Part shown: positions 36,344 to 43,640 of the stretch, piece by piece
Layout: each line of letters opens with the position of its first letter
Position numbering within the stretch: the stretch's first letter is position 1
Assembly (NCBI GenBank): GCA_030605085.1
Contig: JAUWBH010000018.1
Location: 1 to 47,957 of the forward strand
Length of the DNA stretch: 47,957 nt
Reading direction: 5' to 3'
DNA from: Promethearchaeota archaeon
GTDB lineage: Archaea > Asgardarchaeota > Lokiarchaeia > Sigynarchaeales > SOKP01
Notes under the pieces: model-generated
What the model was told of the DNA's origin: nothing
The model's database searches: none
What the model saw: the letters and a program-made list of their open reading frames with translations, nothing else
Made by a program: the position numbers and the translations under genes

Positions 36344-37441
36344 ATGAAAATGGATGAACGGGAATGGATAAAAAAAGGAAGAAATTTTTTTAATATTGGT
36401 AATTTAAATGAGGTAATTAAATGTTTTGATGAAGCCCTACAAATAAATTCACGGAATGATTTTATGTGGTTTTACAAAGCAAATGCGTTATTTGAACTCA
36501 GAGATTACGAAGAGTCAATCAAATGCTACGATGAGGCAATAAAAATATATCCTAAAGACGAATTTAGATGGTATAATAAAGGATTGGCGCTACAATATCT
36601 TGGAAAGTATGAGGAGGCAATTAAATGCTACGATAAGGCAATAAAAATATATCCTAAAGACGAAAATAGATGGTATGATAAAGGATTGGCGTTAATAAAT
36701 CTTGAAAAGTACGAGGAGGCAATCAAATGTTTTGATGAGGTATTAAAAATTAATCCTAATTATTTTGATGCTTGGTTAAATAAGGGTTTGTTATTACAAA
36801 CTCTTAGAAGTTTTAAAGAGGCAATTAAATGTTACGATAAGGCATTATCAATCAATTCAAAAAATGAATCAATCTGGGAAAACAAGGGTTTAGCGTTACA
36901 AAATCTTGGAAAGTACGAGGAGGCAATTAAATGTTACGATAAGGCATTATCAATCAATTCAAAAAATGAATTAACCTGGGAAAACAAGGGTTTTGCGTTA
37001 AAAAATCTTGGAAAGTATGAGGAGGCAATAAAATGTTTTGATGAGGCATTAAATATTAATCCGAACTATACTTATGCCTGGAATGAAAAAGGAACAACGC
37101 TCGGAGTAATTGGAAAGTATGAGGAGGCAATAAAATGTTTTGATCAGGCACTAAAAATAAATCCTAAAGACGAAAATAGATGGTCTCATAAAGGATTTGC
37201 GTTAATGAAACTTGAAAACTATGAAGAGGCAAATCGATGTTATGATAAAGCAATTAAGATTGATCCTAAATATGGTCTTTCTTACTACAGAAAAGCGTGT
37301 TTGGAGTCAATAAGTAATAATAAAAAACAAGCTATTGAATTTCTGAAAATGGCTATAAAATTAAATCCTGAAAATAAAGATAAATCAAAAAATAACAATA
37401 TTCGAAAATTTTCAAAAATCCCAAATTTTTTATTTTTTTGA
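36344..37441 (+). CDS. Ten-repeat TPR protein
   Basis: 365 residues almost entirely made of ten 34-residue tetratricopeptide repeats of the type WYNKGLALxxLGKYEEAIKCYDKAIxIxPK. TPR arrays bind protein partners and have no enzymatic activity. No transmembrane segment or other domain is seen apart from a basic tail after about residue 340. Repeats 6 and 7 (102-nt period) are nearly identical in DNA, which points to recent tandem duplication. Archaea often have such genes; the partner is unknown. Confidence 0.9.
   Translation: MKMDEREWIKKGRNFFNIGNLNEVIKCFDEALQINSRNDFMWFYKANALFELRDYEESIKCYDEAIKIYPKDEFRWYNKGLALQYLGKYEEAIKCYDKAIKIYPKDENRWYDKGLALINLEKYEEAIKCFDEVLKINPNYFDAWLNKGLLLQTLRSFKEAIKCYDKALSINSKNESIWENKGLALQNLGKYEEAIKCYDKALSINSKNELTWENKGFALKNLGKYEEAIKCFDEALNINPNYTYAWNEKGTTLGVIGKYEEAIKCFDQALKINPKDENRWSHKGFALMKLENYEEANRCYDKAIKIDPKYGLSYYRKACLESISNNKKQAIEFLKMAIKLNPENKDKSKNNNIRKFSKIPNFLFF
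36818..37021 (+). repeat. Recent 102-bp tandem duplication inside the TPR gene
   Basis: GAGGCAATTAAATGTTACGA and its surroundings recur with a 102-bp period at 36818 and 36920, and the two units (encoding TPRs 6 and 7) differ at only a few positions. Other repeats of the gene are far more divergent. Confidence 0.7.
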
Positions 37442-37487
37442 ACATTTTTTAACTTACATACTTAGAATCTCAACCGAGATCTTCTAC

Positions 37488-37781
37488 ATGTCGTTGAATA
37501 AATTAGAACTTTTGGATTTGGAAGGTGTTATTTCCAATTATAGACAAGGTCGTCATACAATACATCTAAAACATTGTATTTTGGTATTTCCGAATATTAC
37601 CACGAGGAAACAGGCAAATAAATTAATTGGAAGAACTGTTGTTTGGGTCACTCAGACTGGCAGAGATTTAAAAGGTCAAATAACTCGCGCGCACGGAAAT
37701 AACGGTGCAGTAAGAGCTCATTTTAAAAAAGCTGGCCTTCCTGGACAAGCGCTCGGACAAAAGATAAAAATTATCAAATGA
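37488..37781 (+). CDS. rpl35ae: Ribosomal protein eL33 (L35Ae)
   Basis: A 97-residue large-subunit ribosomal protein shared by archaea and eukaryotes, absent from bacteria. It shows the L35Ae pattern: GVISNYRQGRHTIHLKHCIL, GRTVVWVTQTGRDLKGQITRAHGNNGAVRAHF and the GLPGQALGQKIKII end. ATG start, no operon partner apparent. It is followed by the mobile/defence segment, so it marks the edge of conserved chromosome. Confidence 0.93.
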   Translation: MSLNKLELLDLEGVISNYRQGRHTIHLKHCILVFPNITTRKQANKLIGRTVVWVTQTGRDLKGQITRAHGNNGAVRAHFKKAGLPGQALGQKIKIIK

Positions 37782-37873
37782 TTTTCAATTCACTCTTTGT
37801 AATGTAATAAAAATCTCTAAATTAAAACTGAGTTTCAATTTAAATTCTTAATGTTCTTTTTAAATAAAAGAGC

Positions 37874-38794
37874 ATGAAAAATTATAAAATTAGGAAGTGG
37901 ACTTCAAAAGAAAAACAATTTTTAATAGATCACATATCAATGAAAGATGAAAAAGTTGCTCAAGAATTGAATCGATCTATTTATAGCATACGAAATAAAC
38001 GTATTAGATTAGGAATAAATAAAAAATATTTATCAAAATATTCACTTAATTTAGATTTTTTCAAGTCATGGTCTAATGAAATGGCTTATATCTTAGGTTA
38101 TATATTCGCTGATGGATATATTAGGATTCGTAAAAGCGGTATGGAATTAACAATAAAATCAATAGACTTTGGAATTCTTAACAAAATGAATAAAGCGATG
38201 GAAAGTAGTTATCCAATTTCAAAAGATAAAACAGATACTGGATCTATTTTTCGTCTTAGTATTTACAGAAAAGAAATCATCGAAGATCTCTTAAATCTTG
38301 ATTTAACACCCCAAAAATCATTAACAATGACATTCCCCAAGATACCGCATAAATTTATCTTCCATTTTATACGTGGTTATTTCGATGGTGATGGACACGT
38401 TAGAATTGTTGGAAATAGCCTCGATATTTCATTTACCTCAGGAAGTTTAGCTTTTCTAGTTGGATTAAAACAAGAGTTAGAGAAATTATCCATAAAATCT
38501 GGTATATATTCTCCAAAAAATTATTCGTTTCATATTTTGACAATATATAAGAAAAATCAAAAATATTTCATTGACAATCTCTATTATCAAGCTTCACTTA
38601 TTTTACAGAGAAAGAAAGATATTTTTCAAGAATATTTTCAAAATCACTACTATTTAACAATTAAATGTATCGATTGTGGAAAAGAAGTAAAAAAAACAGG
38701 GAGAAATCAGAAAAGATGTAAATATTGCGCTATTGAAAACCAACGGGAAGCAAATCGAATTTCTTATATGAAAAGATCTCTTAAAGATTCATAA
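37874..38794 (+). CDS. Free-standing LAGLIDADG homing endonuclease
   Basis: 306 residues. The two LAGLIDADG-type motifs are ILGYIFADG (73-81) and FIRGYFDGDG (165-174), each supplying the acidic catalytic residue. The N-terminal ~50 residues are a helix-turn-helix of the SANT/Myb or sigma-like type (KWTSKEKQFLIDH, SIYSIRNKRIRLGI). The C-terminal ~40 residues hold two CxxC pairs (CIDCG and CKYC), a zinc ribbon. It is not inside a host intron or intein as far as can be seen, lying free between rpl35ae and the defence-type genes. Homing endonucleases create site-specific breaks and spread as selfish elements. Confidence 0.88.
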   Translation: MKNYKIRKWTSKEKQFLIDHISMKDEKVAQELNRSIYSIRNKRIRLGINKKYLSKYSLNLDFFKSWSNEMAYILGYIFADGYIRIRKSGMELTIKSIDFGILNKMNKAMESSYPISKDKTDTGSIFRLSIYRKEIIEDLLNLDLTPQKSLTMTFPKIPHKFIFHFIRGYFDGDGHVRIVGNSLDISFTSGSLAFLVGLKQELEKLSIKSGIYSPKNYSFHILTIYKKNQKYFIDNLYYQASLILQRKKDIFQEYFQNHYYLTIKCIDCGKEVKKTGRNQKRCKYCAIENQREANRISYMKRSLKDS

Positions 38795-39494
38795 AAAGAT
38801 AACATCTTTAAGAAAGACAAGATAGATATTAATATTTTAATTCTTTTCAATTTATAATTAAACCCAAATTTCTTTACGAAATTATCTTAACATTTATTAT
38901 GTTAATATTGACATTAAAAAATCATTAAGGAAGACAAATAAAATACCATTGTTAAAGATATGGTTTTCCTCTAACTTTTTCTCTATATGCGCGAACAATG
39001 GGATATGTATGAGGATATAACTCATTATCATTCTGGATATTTTGACGACTTCGTCGAATAGATTCAGAATTAGTTAATTAATCGAATATATTTAGATTTA
39101 CTTGTAAATTATCATATCTTTGTCAATACTTTAATATAAAGTATATATCTGAATTTCTATATCTCTCTTCCTCACTTAAGAGTTGTTCTACAACATCTCT
39201 AATCGTGAATTAAAATAACCAGTTTTGTCAATAACATAAAACATTGGAATATTGTCATATTCTTTTTGAATTGAATTATTAATTGGATAATAATATTACG
39301 ATAAGAAAATAAGTCTATTTTAAAATTAAGATATTTACATAAACTTAATTAACTGAATCTTATAGTTGAAGCTCAGGTTAGAATTTGTACGCGCGAGTGT
39401 AAAAATTGTAAATATATCATTTGTCATGATTCGCGTAGAAGAAATATGATATTACCCTAAACTTTATAACATCGTTCATCCATTCATAATATAG
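38795..39494. other. Degraded stretch between the endonuclease and the methyltransferase
   Basis: About 700 bp with no intact gene. It contains a protein remnant on the minus strand (listed separately). The small self-complementary GACGACTTCGTC at about 39040 is the only other structure I see. Confidence 0.5.
38952..39295 (-). pseudogene. Remnant of an unidentified protein gene
   Basis: On the minus strand, successive frames encode DNIPMFYVIDKTGYFNSRLE, then (after a shift) LLSEEERYRNSDIYFILKY, then SESIRRSRQNIQNDNELY and finally a stop at 38952-38954. The style SESIRRxRQxIQN is typical of small accessory proteins of phages and mobile elements. Several stop codons and frameshifts separate the parts, so it is a decayed gene. 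Confidence 0.5.
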
Positions 39495-39503
39495 GTGATA
39501 AAT

Positions 39504-40406
39504 TTGGTACAAAAATCTGAAAATAAGAAAAAAACCCGTGATCAAATTCTTGAATTACGAAAAAAAGAAAATGAGAAAAAGAAGAACAAAACTTCAATAT
39601 ACAACTTGGCAATGTATAAAAAATTAGAGAAGCCCAAAAATAATAATGAGAAAAATTTTACACTCACTAAAAAACAGAAGATTTTAGATCAAGTAATTAA
39701 AGCGGATTCAAGAGACTTGAGTAAATATTTAAAAGATGACACTGTAAGCCTTATTATAACTAGCCCTCCCTATAATGTGGGTAAAGATTATGATCAAAAC
39801 TTCACGCTCAATAATTATTTAGATTATCTTGATTCAGTTTGGAGAGAATGTTATAGAATTTTGAGAGTTGGTGGACGGATTTGTATAAATGTGACAGGTA
39901 TAGGACGGAAACCTTATATCCCAATTCCTGCTTTAATTTCAACTCATATCCTAGATTTAAATTTTTATATGAGGGGAGAAATCATCTGGGATAAGGGAGC
40001 GAGTGTTGGCTCATCAACAGCATGGGGATCATGGAAATCTCCAACAAATCCAACAATTAGAGATGTACATGAACACATATTAATATTTTCTAAAGAATCA
40101 AATCAATTAAAAAAAAACGGAAATCCCTCAGATATAACTAGAGATGAGTTCCTTAGTTATACTAAAAGTATATGGACTTTTCCCACTGCGAATGCTCAAG
40201 TTATTGGGCATCCAGCACCATTTCCTGAGGAACTACCAAGCCGATTAATAAAATTATATTCATTTCCAGGAGATTTAATCTTAGATCCTTTTATGGGATC
40301 TGGAACCACTTGTCTTTCTGCGAAAATCTTGAATCGTCATTGGTTGGGATTTGATATTAATTCAAATTATGTGGAATTAGCTAAAAAACGACTTTCAGAG
40401 ATATAA
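39504..40406 (+). CDS. DNA methyltransferase, beta-class (N4-cytosine/N6-adenine)
   Basis: Start inferred at TTG 39504, preceded by GGTGAT (39494-39499); GTG 39495 is in frame too. About 300 residues. Motif IV is TSPPYNVGKDYD, near residue 88, and the SAM-binding motif I is DPFMGSGTT, near residue 264, which with the order IV then I indicates a beta-class enzyme. Between them WDKGASVGSSTAWGSWKSP and HPAPFPEELPSRLI are typical of N4mC/N6mA enzymes. The first ~70 residues are charged and coiled. It modifies DNA bases, most likely for restriction-modification or as the modification part of a defence locus; no restriction endonuclease is visible. A broken paralogue follows at 41.8 kb. Confidence 0.87.
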   Translation: MVQKSENKKKTRDQILELRKKENEKKKNKTSIYNLAMYKKLEKPKNNNEKNFTLTKKQKILDQVIKADSRDLSKYLKDDTVSLIITSPPYNVGKDYDQNFTLNNYLDYLDSVWRECYRILRVGGRICINVTGIGRKPYIPIPALISTHILDLNFYMRGEIIWDKGASVGSSTAWGSWKSPTNPTIRDVHEHILIFSKESNQLKKNGNPSDITRDEFLSYTKSIWTFPTANAQVIGHPAPFPEELPSRLIKLYSFPGDLILDPFMGSGTTCLSAKILNRHWLGFDINSNYVELAKKRLSEI

Positions 40407-40490
40407 TATTATTTTATCAAAATATGATATTTATTACCATATTATATTCCTATTTAAATTAAATTTAAAAAAAAATTTACATTATAGGAT

Positions 40491-41528
40491 ATGATGAATC
40501 AACCATATACTTTTATATCTTATTCTTCAGCAGATTCAGAAATTGCAGACCGACTATGTGAAGATTTAAAAAAACAACATATAACACCTTGGATTTACAA
40601 GATAAAATTAGAGGAAAGTAAACAATGGGCTAAACAAATAGATGAAGCTCTTAGTGATTCTAGTATTGTTCTAGGTATTATTACAAAAAATTATGAAAAT
40701 TCAGCTGGAATGATTGAATTTTATGCCCAAATATCTTCAAATTTTAATAAAGCAGATTTAGAATATATACCTTTATTTTTTACCCAAATCGAAAATGTTA
40801 AATCAAAAGTTTTAAAATCCATTCAGGGAATCTCTTTTATAAATTATTCTGAAGGATTAGCTAATTTAATAGAGAGATTAAAACCAAAAGAAGATTCAGG
40901 AATATTATTATCGAAAATTGAGAGTCCTTCAACACCCAATCCCTTCAGAAGAGCAAGAGCTGAAGTATTTGGTAATGATTATTTATTGATTGCTCGAGCC
41001 TTCGCAATGCCTGAAAAAGAGAAATACGATCGATTGCTAGAAGCAACACCGACTATTATTCTTGGGGGGCGGGGTAGTGGGAAAACTATGATGCTTAAAT
41101 CTCTTACACCTGAGGTACAATTATACATTAAAAAAGTAAAAACCATAAGAGATCTAAAAAAGCTAGGATTAAATTATATTGGTTTTTATTTTCGTCTAGA
41201 AATAGGAAGCCTTCTAATTTATGACAATAACATCATATTAGAAGCAGGTTTTGCACAATTAAGACAAGAATTTGACATCAATCAATATAAAACTGCTTTA
41301 AAGAAAATAAATAATTTGAATTATTATAATTTGAAATCAATTGGAAAAGATCCTATCTTATCTACGGGAATAAATGCTGCTTGGACAATATCACTAAATG
41401 AATTAAATTTTAAAATTTTGAAGAAATTCTTAAAGAAGTTGAAAGTGTTATCTCAAAAGACTAATCCTATTATTAATATTAATGAAAATATTGAAAAGGT
41501 AATATCTGAAAAAACCTTGTTGGTGTAG
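40491..41528 (+). CDS. TIR-domain NTPase, apparently C-terminally truncated
   Basis: 345 residues. Residues 1-130 form a TIR domain: TFISYSSADSEIADRL, TPWIYKIKLEESKQWAKQI and SAGMIEFYAQ, with Glu76 at the position of the NADase catalytic glutamate. A P-loop NTPase begins near residue 150; Walker A is GGRGSGKT (192-199). After about residue 240 the NTPase pattern fades, no Walker B is seen, and the frame ends at TAG after SEKTLLV, so the NTPase is likely truncated. The neighbourhood (methyltransferase upstream, fragments downstream) suggests a TIR-based anti-phage system in decay. Such proteins usually cleave NAD+ upon sensing infection. Confidence 0.82.
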   Translation: MMNQPYTFISYSSADSEIADRLCEDLKKQHITPWIYKIKLEESKQWAKQIDEALSDSSIVLGIITKNYENSAGMIEFYAQISSNFNKADLEYIPLFFTQIENVKSKVLKSIQGISFINYSEGLANLIERLKPKEDSGILLSKIESPSTPNPFRRARAEVFGNDYLLIARAFAMPEKEKYDRLLEATPTIILGGRGSGKTMMLKSLTPEVQLYIKKVKTIRDLKKLGLNYIGFYFRLEIGSLLIYDNNIILEAGFAQLRQEFDINQYKTALKKINNLNYYNLKSIGKDPILSTGINAAWTISLNELNFKILKKFLKKLKVLSQKTNPIININENIEKVISEKTLLV

Positions 41529-41782
41529 AAAACGTTAAGAAAATTGATGCAAGAAATCCTTTCAAGGTAGCATTACAATTAGAAGAGATCTTAAAAAACA
41601 AAGCTTACCAAAATTTTAATCACTTTATATCACCTTTAGGTACTAAATTACAATTATTGGGATTATATATTTATCTAAAGACAGCACCAATCACAACAAA
41701 TTTACTCTACAGCGTTCCAATGAGACATAATGAGCTTTTTTACTCATATGGTTTAGGTAAGACATGGGAAATCAAATTATAA
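41510..41782 (+). pseudogene. Unrecognised C-terminal protein fragment
   Basis: A 90-codon frame overlapping the end of the TIR gene in another frame: NLVGVENVKKIDARNPFKVA, then FNHFISPLGTKLQLLGLYIY, then LLYSVPMRHNELFYSYGLGK. It has no start codon, and the sequence reads like the end of a larger protein. I do not recognise the family. It probably derives from a gene fused to or lost from this locus. Confidence 0.5.
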
Positions 41783-41795
41783 TTAAATATGAAAC

Positions 41796-42457
41796 TATTC
41801 CTCTAAAGATTACGACGATGACTTAACACTTAAAGAATATATAGTTTGCTTAAGGGTGTTCTAAAAGAGAGTTGGCGGGTTTTAGTGCCTGGAGGTAGAG
41901 CTGCAATTAATATTGCAAATGTTGGTCGTAAACCATATATTCCTCTTCACGCTTACATTATTGAAATAATGAGTAAAATTGGATTTCATATGCGCGGAGA
42001 AATTATTTGGAATAAGGCGGCTTCCGCTGGTGTCTCAACTGCTTGGGGTTCTTTTGCTTCGGCTAGTAATCCTTGTCTTAGAGATGTGCACGAATATATT
42101 TTAATATTTTCTAAACTTACAAATAAACTTGAAAAAGGTAATAAATCGAACACAATAAAAAAGGAAGATTTCGTTGAATGGTCAAAATCAATTTGGACCT
42201 TTCCTGCAACTTCAGCCAAAAAAATTGGTCATCCAGCACCTTTTCCTGAAGAATTACCACGCCGATTAATTCAATTTTACTCATATGAGGGAGATGTAAT
42301 TCTTGATCCTTTTATCGGTAGTGGCACAACGGCATTAACAGCATTAAAACTAAAAAGACATTATATTGGCTACGACATTTTACCCGAGTATGTGGAATTA
42401 GCAGAAAAAAGGATCTTATCATTTAAGGAGCAGCTTAAACTTGATGATTTTTTTTAA
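41796..42457 (+). pseudogene. Truncated and frameshifted DNA methyltransferase paralogue
   Basis: The first part (YSSKDYDDDLTLKEYIVCL) is in one frame and corresponds to the segment directly after motif IV (NVGKDYDQNFTL in the intact neighbour); at about 41846 the frame shifts and a long frame continues LLKGVLKESWRVLVPGGRAA through HPAPFPEELPRRLI and DPFIGSGTT to DDFF. The N-terminus with motif IV (SPPY) is missing, so the enzyme is inactive. Residues identical to the intact methyltransferase at 39.5 kb show it is a paralogue. Decay seems recent since the rest is uninterrupted. Confidence 0.82.
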
Positions 42458-42470
42458 AGTTGATCTTTAA

Positions 42471-43046
42471 TTAAATCCTTATCGCTTTACACTTCTTAGT
42501 TTTAATTGCTAAAATAATATCTGACATTGAACGAATAGGCATATAAAATTTAGTACCGATTGTATTTAGTTGATTTATTGAATGAGCATCGCTTCCTCCA
42601 ATTGTGGGTAATTCCATTATTAATGCCGAATAAAACGCCATTTTATTATATTTTTTACCTACGGCTCCGTTGATTTCAATCGCATCGAATTCAAAATCGT
42701 AGACATTTTCGCCAAAAGCGTATTGATGGGTTGAAAACGGATGAGCACACACCGCAATCCCCTCTTGTTTATGAATGAAATCTATCATCTCTTTAGCGGG
42801 AAGATTTTTTGAAGGTATAACTTTTATCCCATACGCTAATATATCGCCCAAATCACAATTAACTTCGACGCCAAAAAATATGCTCACATCAAAGAACGAA
42901 GAAATATTAATTGGTTTAAGTATCCAATGATCTGTAATACAAATACCATCAATTCGTTGTGAAAGACCGTTGTATAAACCTTCTACTGACATCTTAGAGC
43001 AAAGTGATCGGCTTCTCAAATGAATATGCATGTCTATAATTGTCAT
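42471..43046 (-). CDS. PHP-domain phosphoesterase
   Basis: 191 residues with the PHP metal ligands in order: DMHIHLR (5-11), ITDHW (about 37-41), GVEVNCDLGDIL, CAHPF and GGSDAHS. This fold hydrolyses phosphodiesters or phosphomonoesters with two or three metals; typical relatives act on nucleotides or RNA/DNA ends. It overlaps no neighbour and lies 28 bp from the GGDEF-like gene upstream on the same strand, so the two may share a transcript. A link to nucleotide signalling is suggested by the pairing, but only by that. Confidence 0.85.
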   Translation of the reverse strand: MTIIDMHIHLRSRSLCSKMSVEGLYNGLSQRIDGICITDHWILKPINISSFFDVSIFFGVEVNCDLGDILAYGIKVIPSKNLPAKEMIDFIHKQEGIAVCAHPFSTHQYAFGENVYDFEFDAIEINGAVGKKYNKMAFYSALIMELPTIGGSDAHSINQLNTIGTKFYMPIRSMSDIILAIKTKKCKAIRI

Positions 43047-43073
43047 TTTTCCAGCAAGATTTTTTTCACTAAT

Positions 43074-43556
43074 TCAATATACAACAATACAATTTCCTCC
43101 TTTTTTCTTAGCTTCTTTAAGTGCTTTATACGCTAAATATCTCGTAGGATCTTTACTAAAGTCTCTTTTTCGATGATGCTGAATAGGTTTTGTATCGAAG
43201 ATTCTTCCGTAAGCCATACCAATACTCAAACTTGTAGGAGCATTTAAATCAATAGCAAGATTATTTAATTTTTTTCTTAGGATTTCAAAAAGATCGCAAA
43301 TGACCTCTTGCTTTTGATAAAAAATTAAAATAGCCTCTTCGGTTCCTTCTTTTTCATTTATTCCCCAAATGTGTACTGCGTGAAATTTTCGTATATAGCT
43401 CATTAATTCTTGAGTTAAAAAACCCGTTATGGGATTAGGAGCCCATCTGATCCAACCCCTCTCGTCCATACAATTCTTAAATCCGTCAAGATCGAGAAAT
43501 ACTACTGTTCCGCAATCAGGTGAATTTAAACCCGTGATAAATTCTTGATCAGCCAT
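43074..43556 (-). CDS. Degenerate GGDEF-like (nucleotide cyclase fold) protein
   Basis: 160 residues. The pattern matches a GGDEF domain: VVFLDLDGFKNCMDERG (D22 and D24 at the metal-binding position; compare DIDxFKxxND in GGDEF), a beta-hairpin with EGTEEAILIF in place of GGDEF (71-75 GTEEA), TSLSIGMAYG (vTxSIGia) and a C-terminal AYKALKEAKKKGGNCIVVY (AdxAlYxAKxxGrN). GGDEF enzymes are rare in archaea; the first Gly-Gly-Asp is altered, so diguanylate cyclase activity is doubtful. It could be a related cyclase or a binding domain. A strong hairpin sits right before its start codon. Confidence 0.7.
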   Translation of the reverse strand: MADQEFITGLNSPDCGTVVFLDLDGFKNCMDERGWIRWAPNPITGFLTQELMSYIRKFHAVHIWGINEKEGTEEAILIFYQKQEVICDLFEILRKKLNNLAIDLNAPTSLSIGMAYGRIFDTKPIQHHRKRDFSKDPTRYLAYKALKEAKKKGGNCIVVY

Positions 43557-43562
43557 ATAATC

Positions 43563-43589
43563 TTAGCGATACTATCCGAGTATCGCTAA
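43563..43589 (-). promoter_or_regulatory. 11-bp perfect hairpin immediately upstream of the GGDEF-like start codon
   Basis: TTAGCGATACT (43563-43573) and AGTATCGCTAA (43579-43589) are perfect complements around a 5-nt loop. The gene's ATG is 7 nt away on the minus strand, so an RNA hairpin could hide the initiation region. It also stands after the upstream helical-protein gene and could serve as a processing or termination signal; no T-run follows. Confidence 0.55.
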
Positions 43590-43640
43590 AAGAATAAAAA
43601 AAATCCTCTCATTTAAAATTTTCCATTAATTTAAAATTAC

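Noticed and set aside
36344..37441. CRISPR-like repeat array
   Set aside because: The periodic similarity is 102 nt and in frame; it is the TPR coding repeat, with no spacers.
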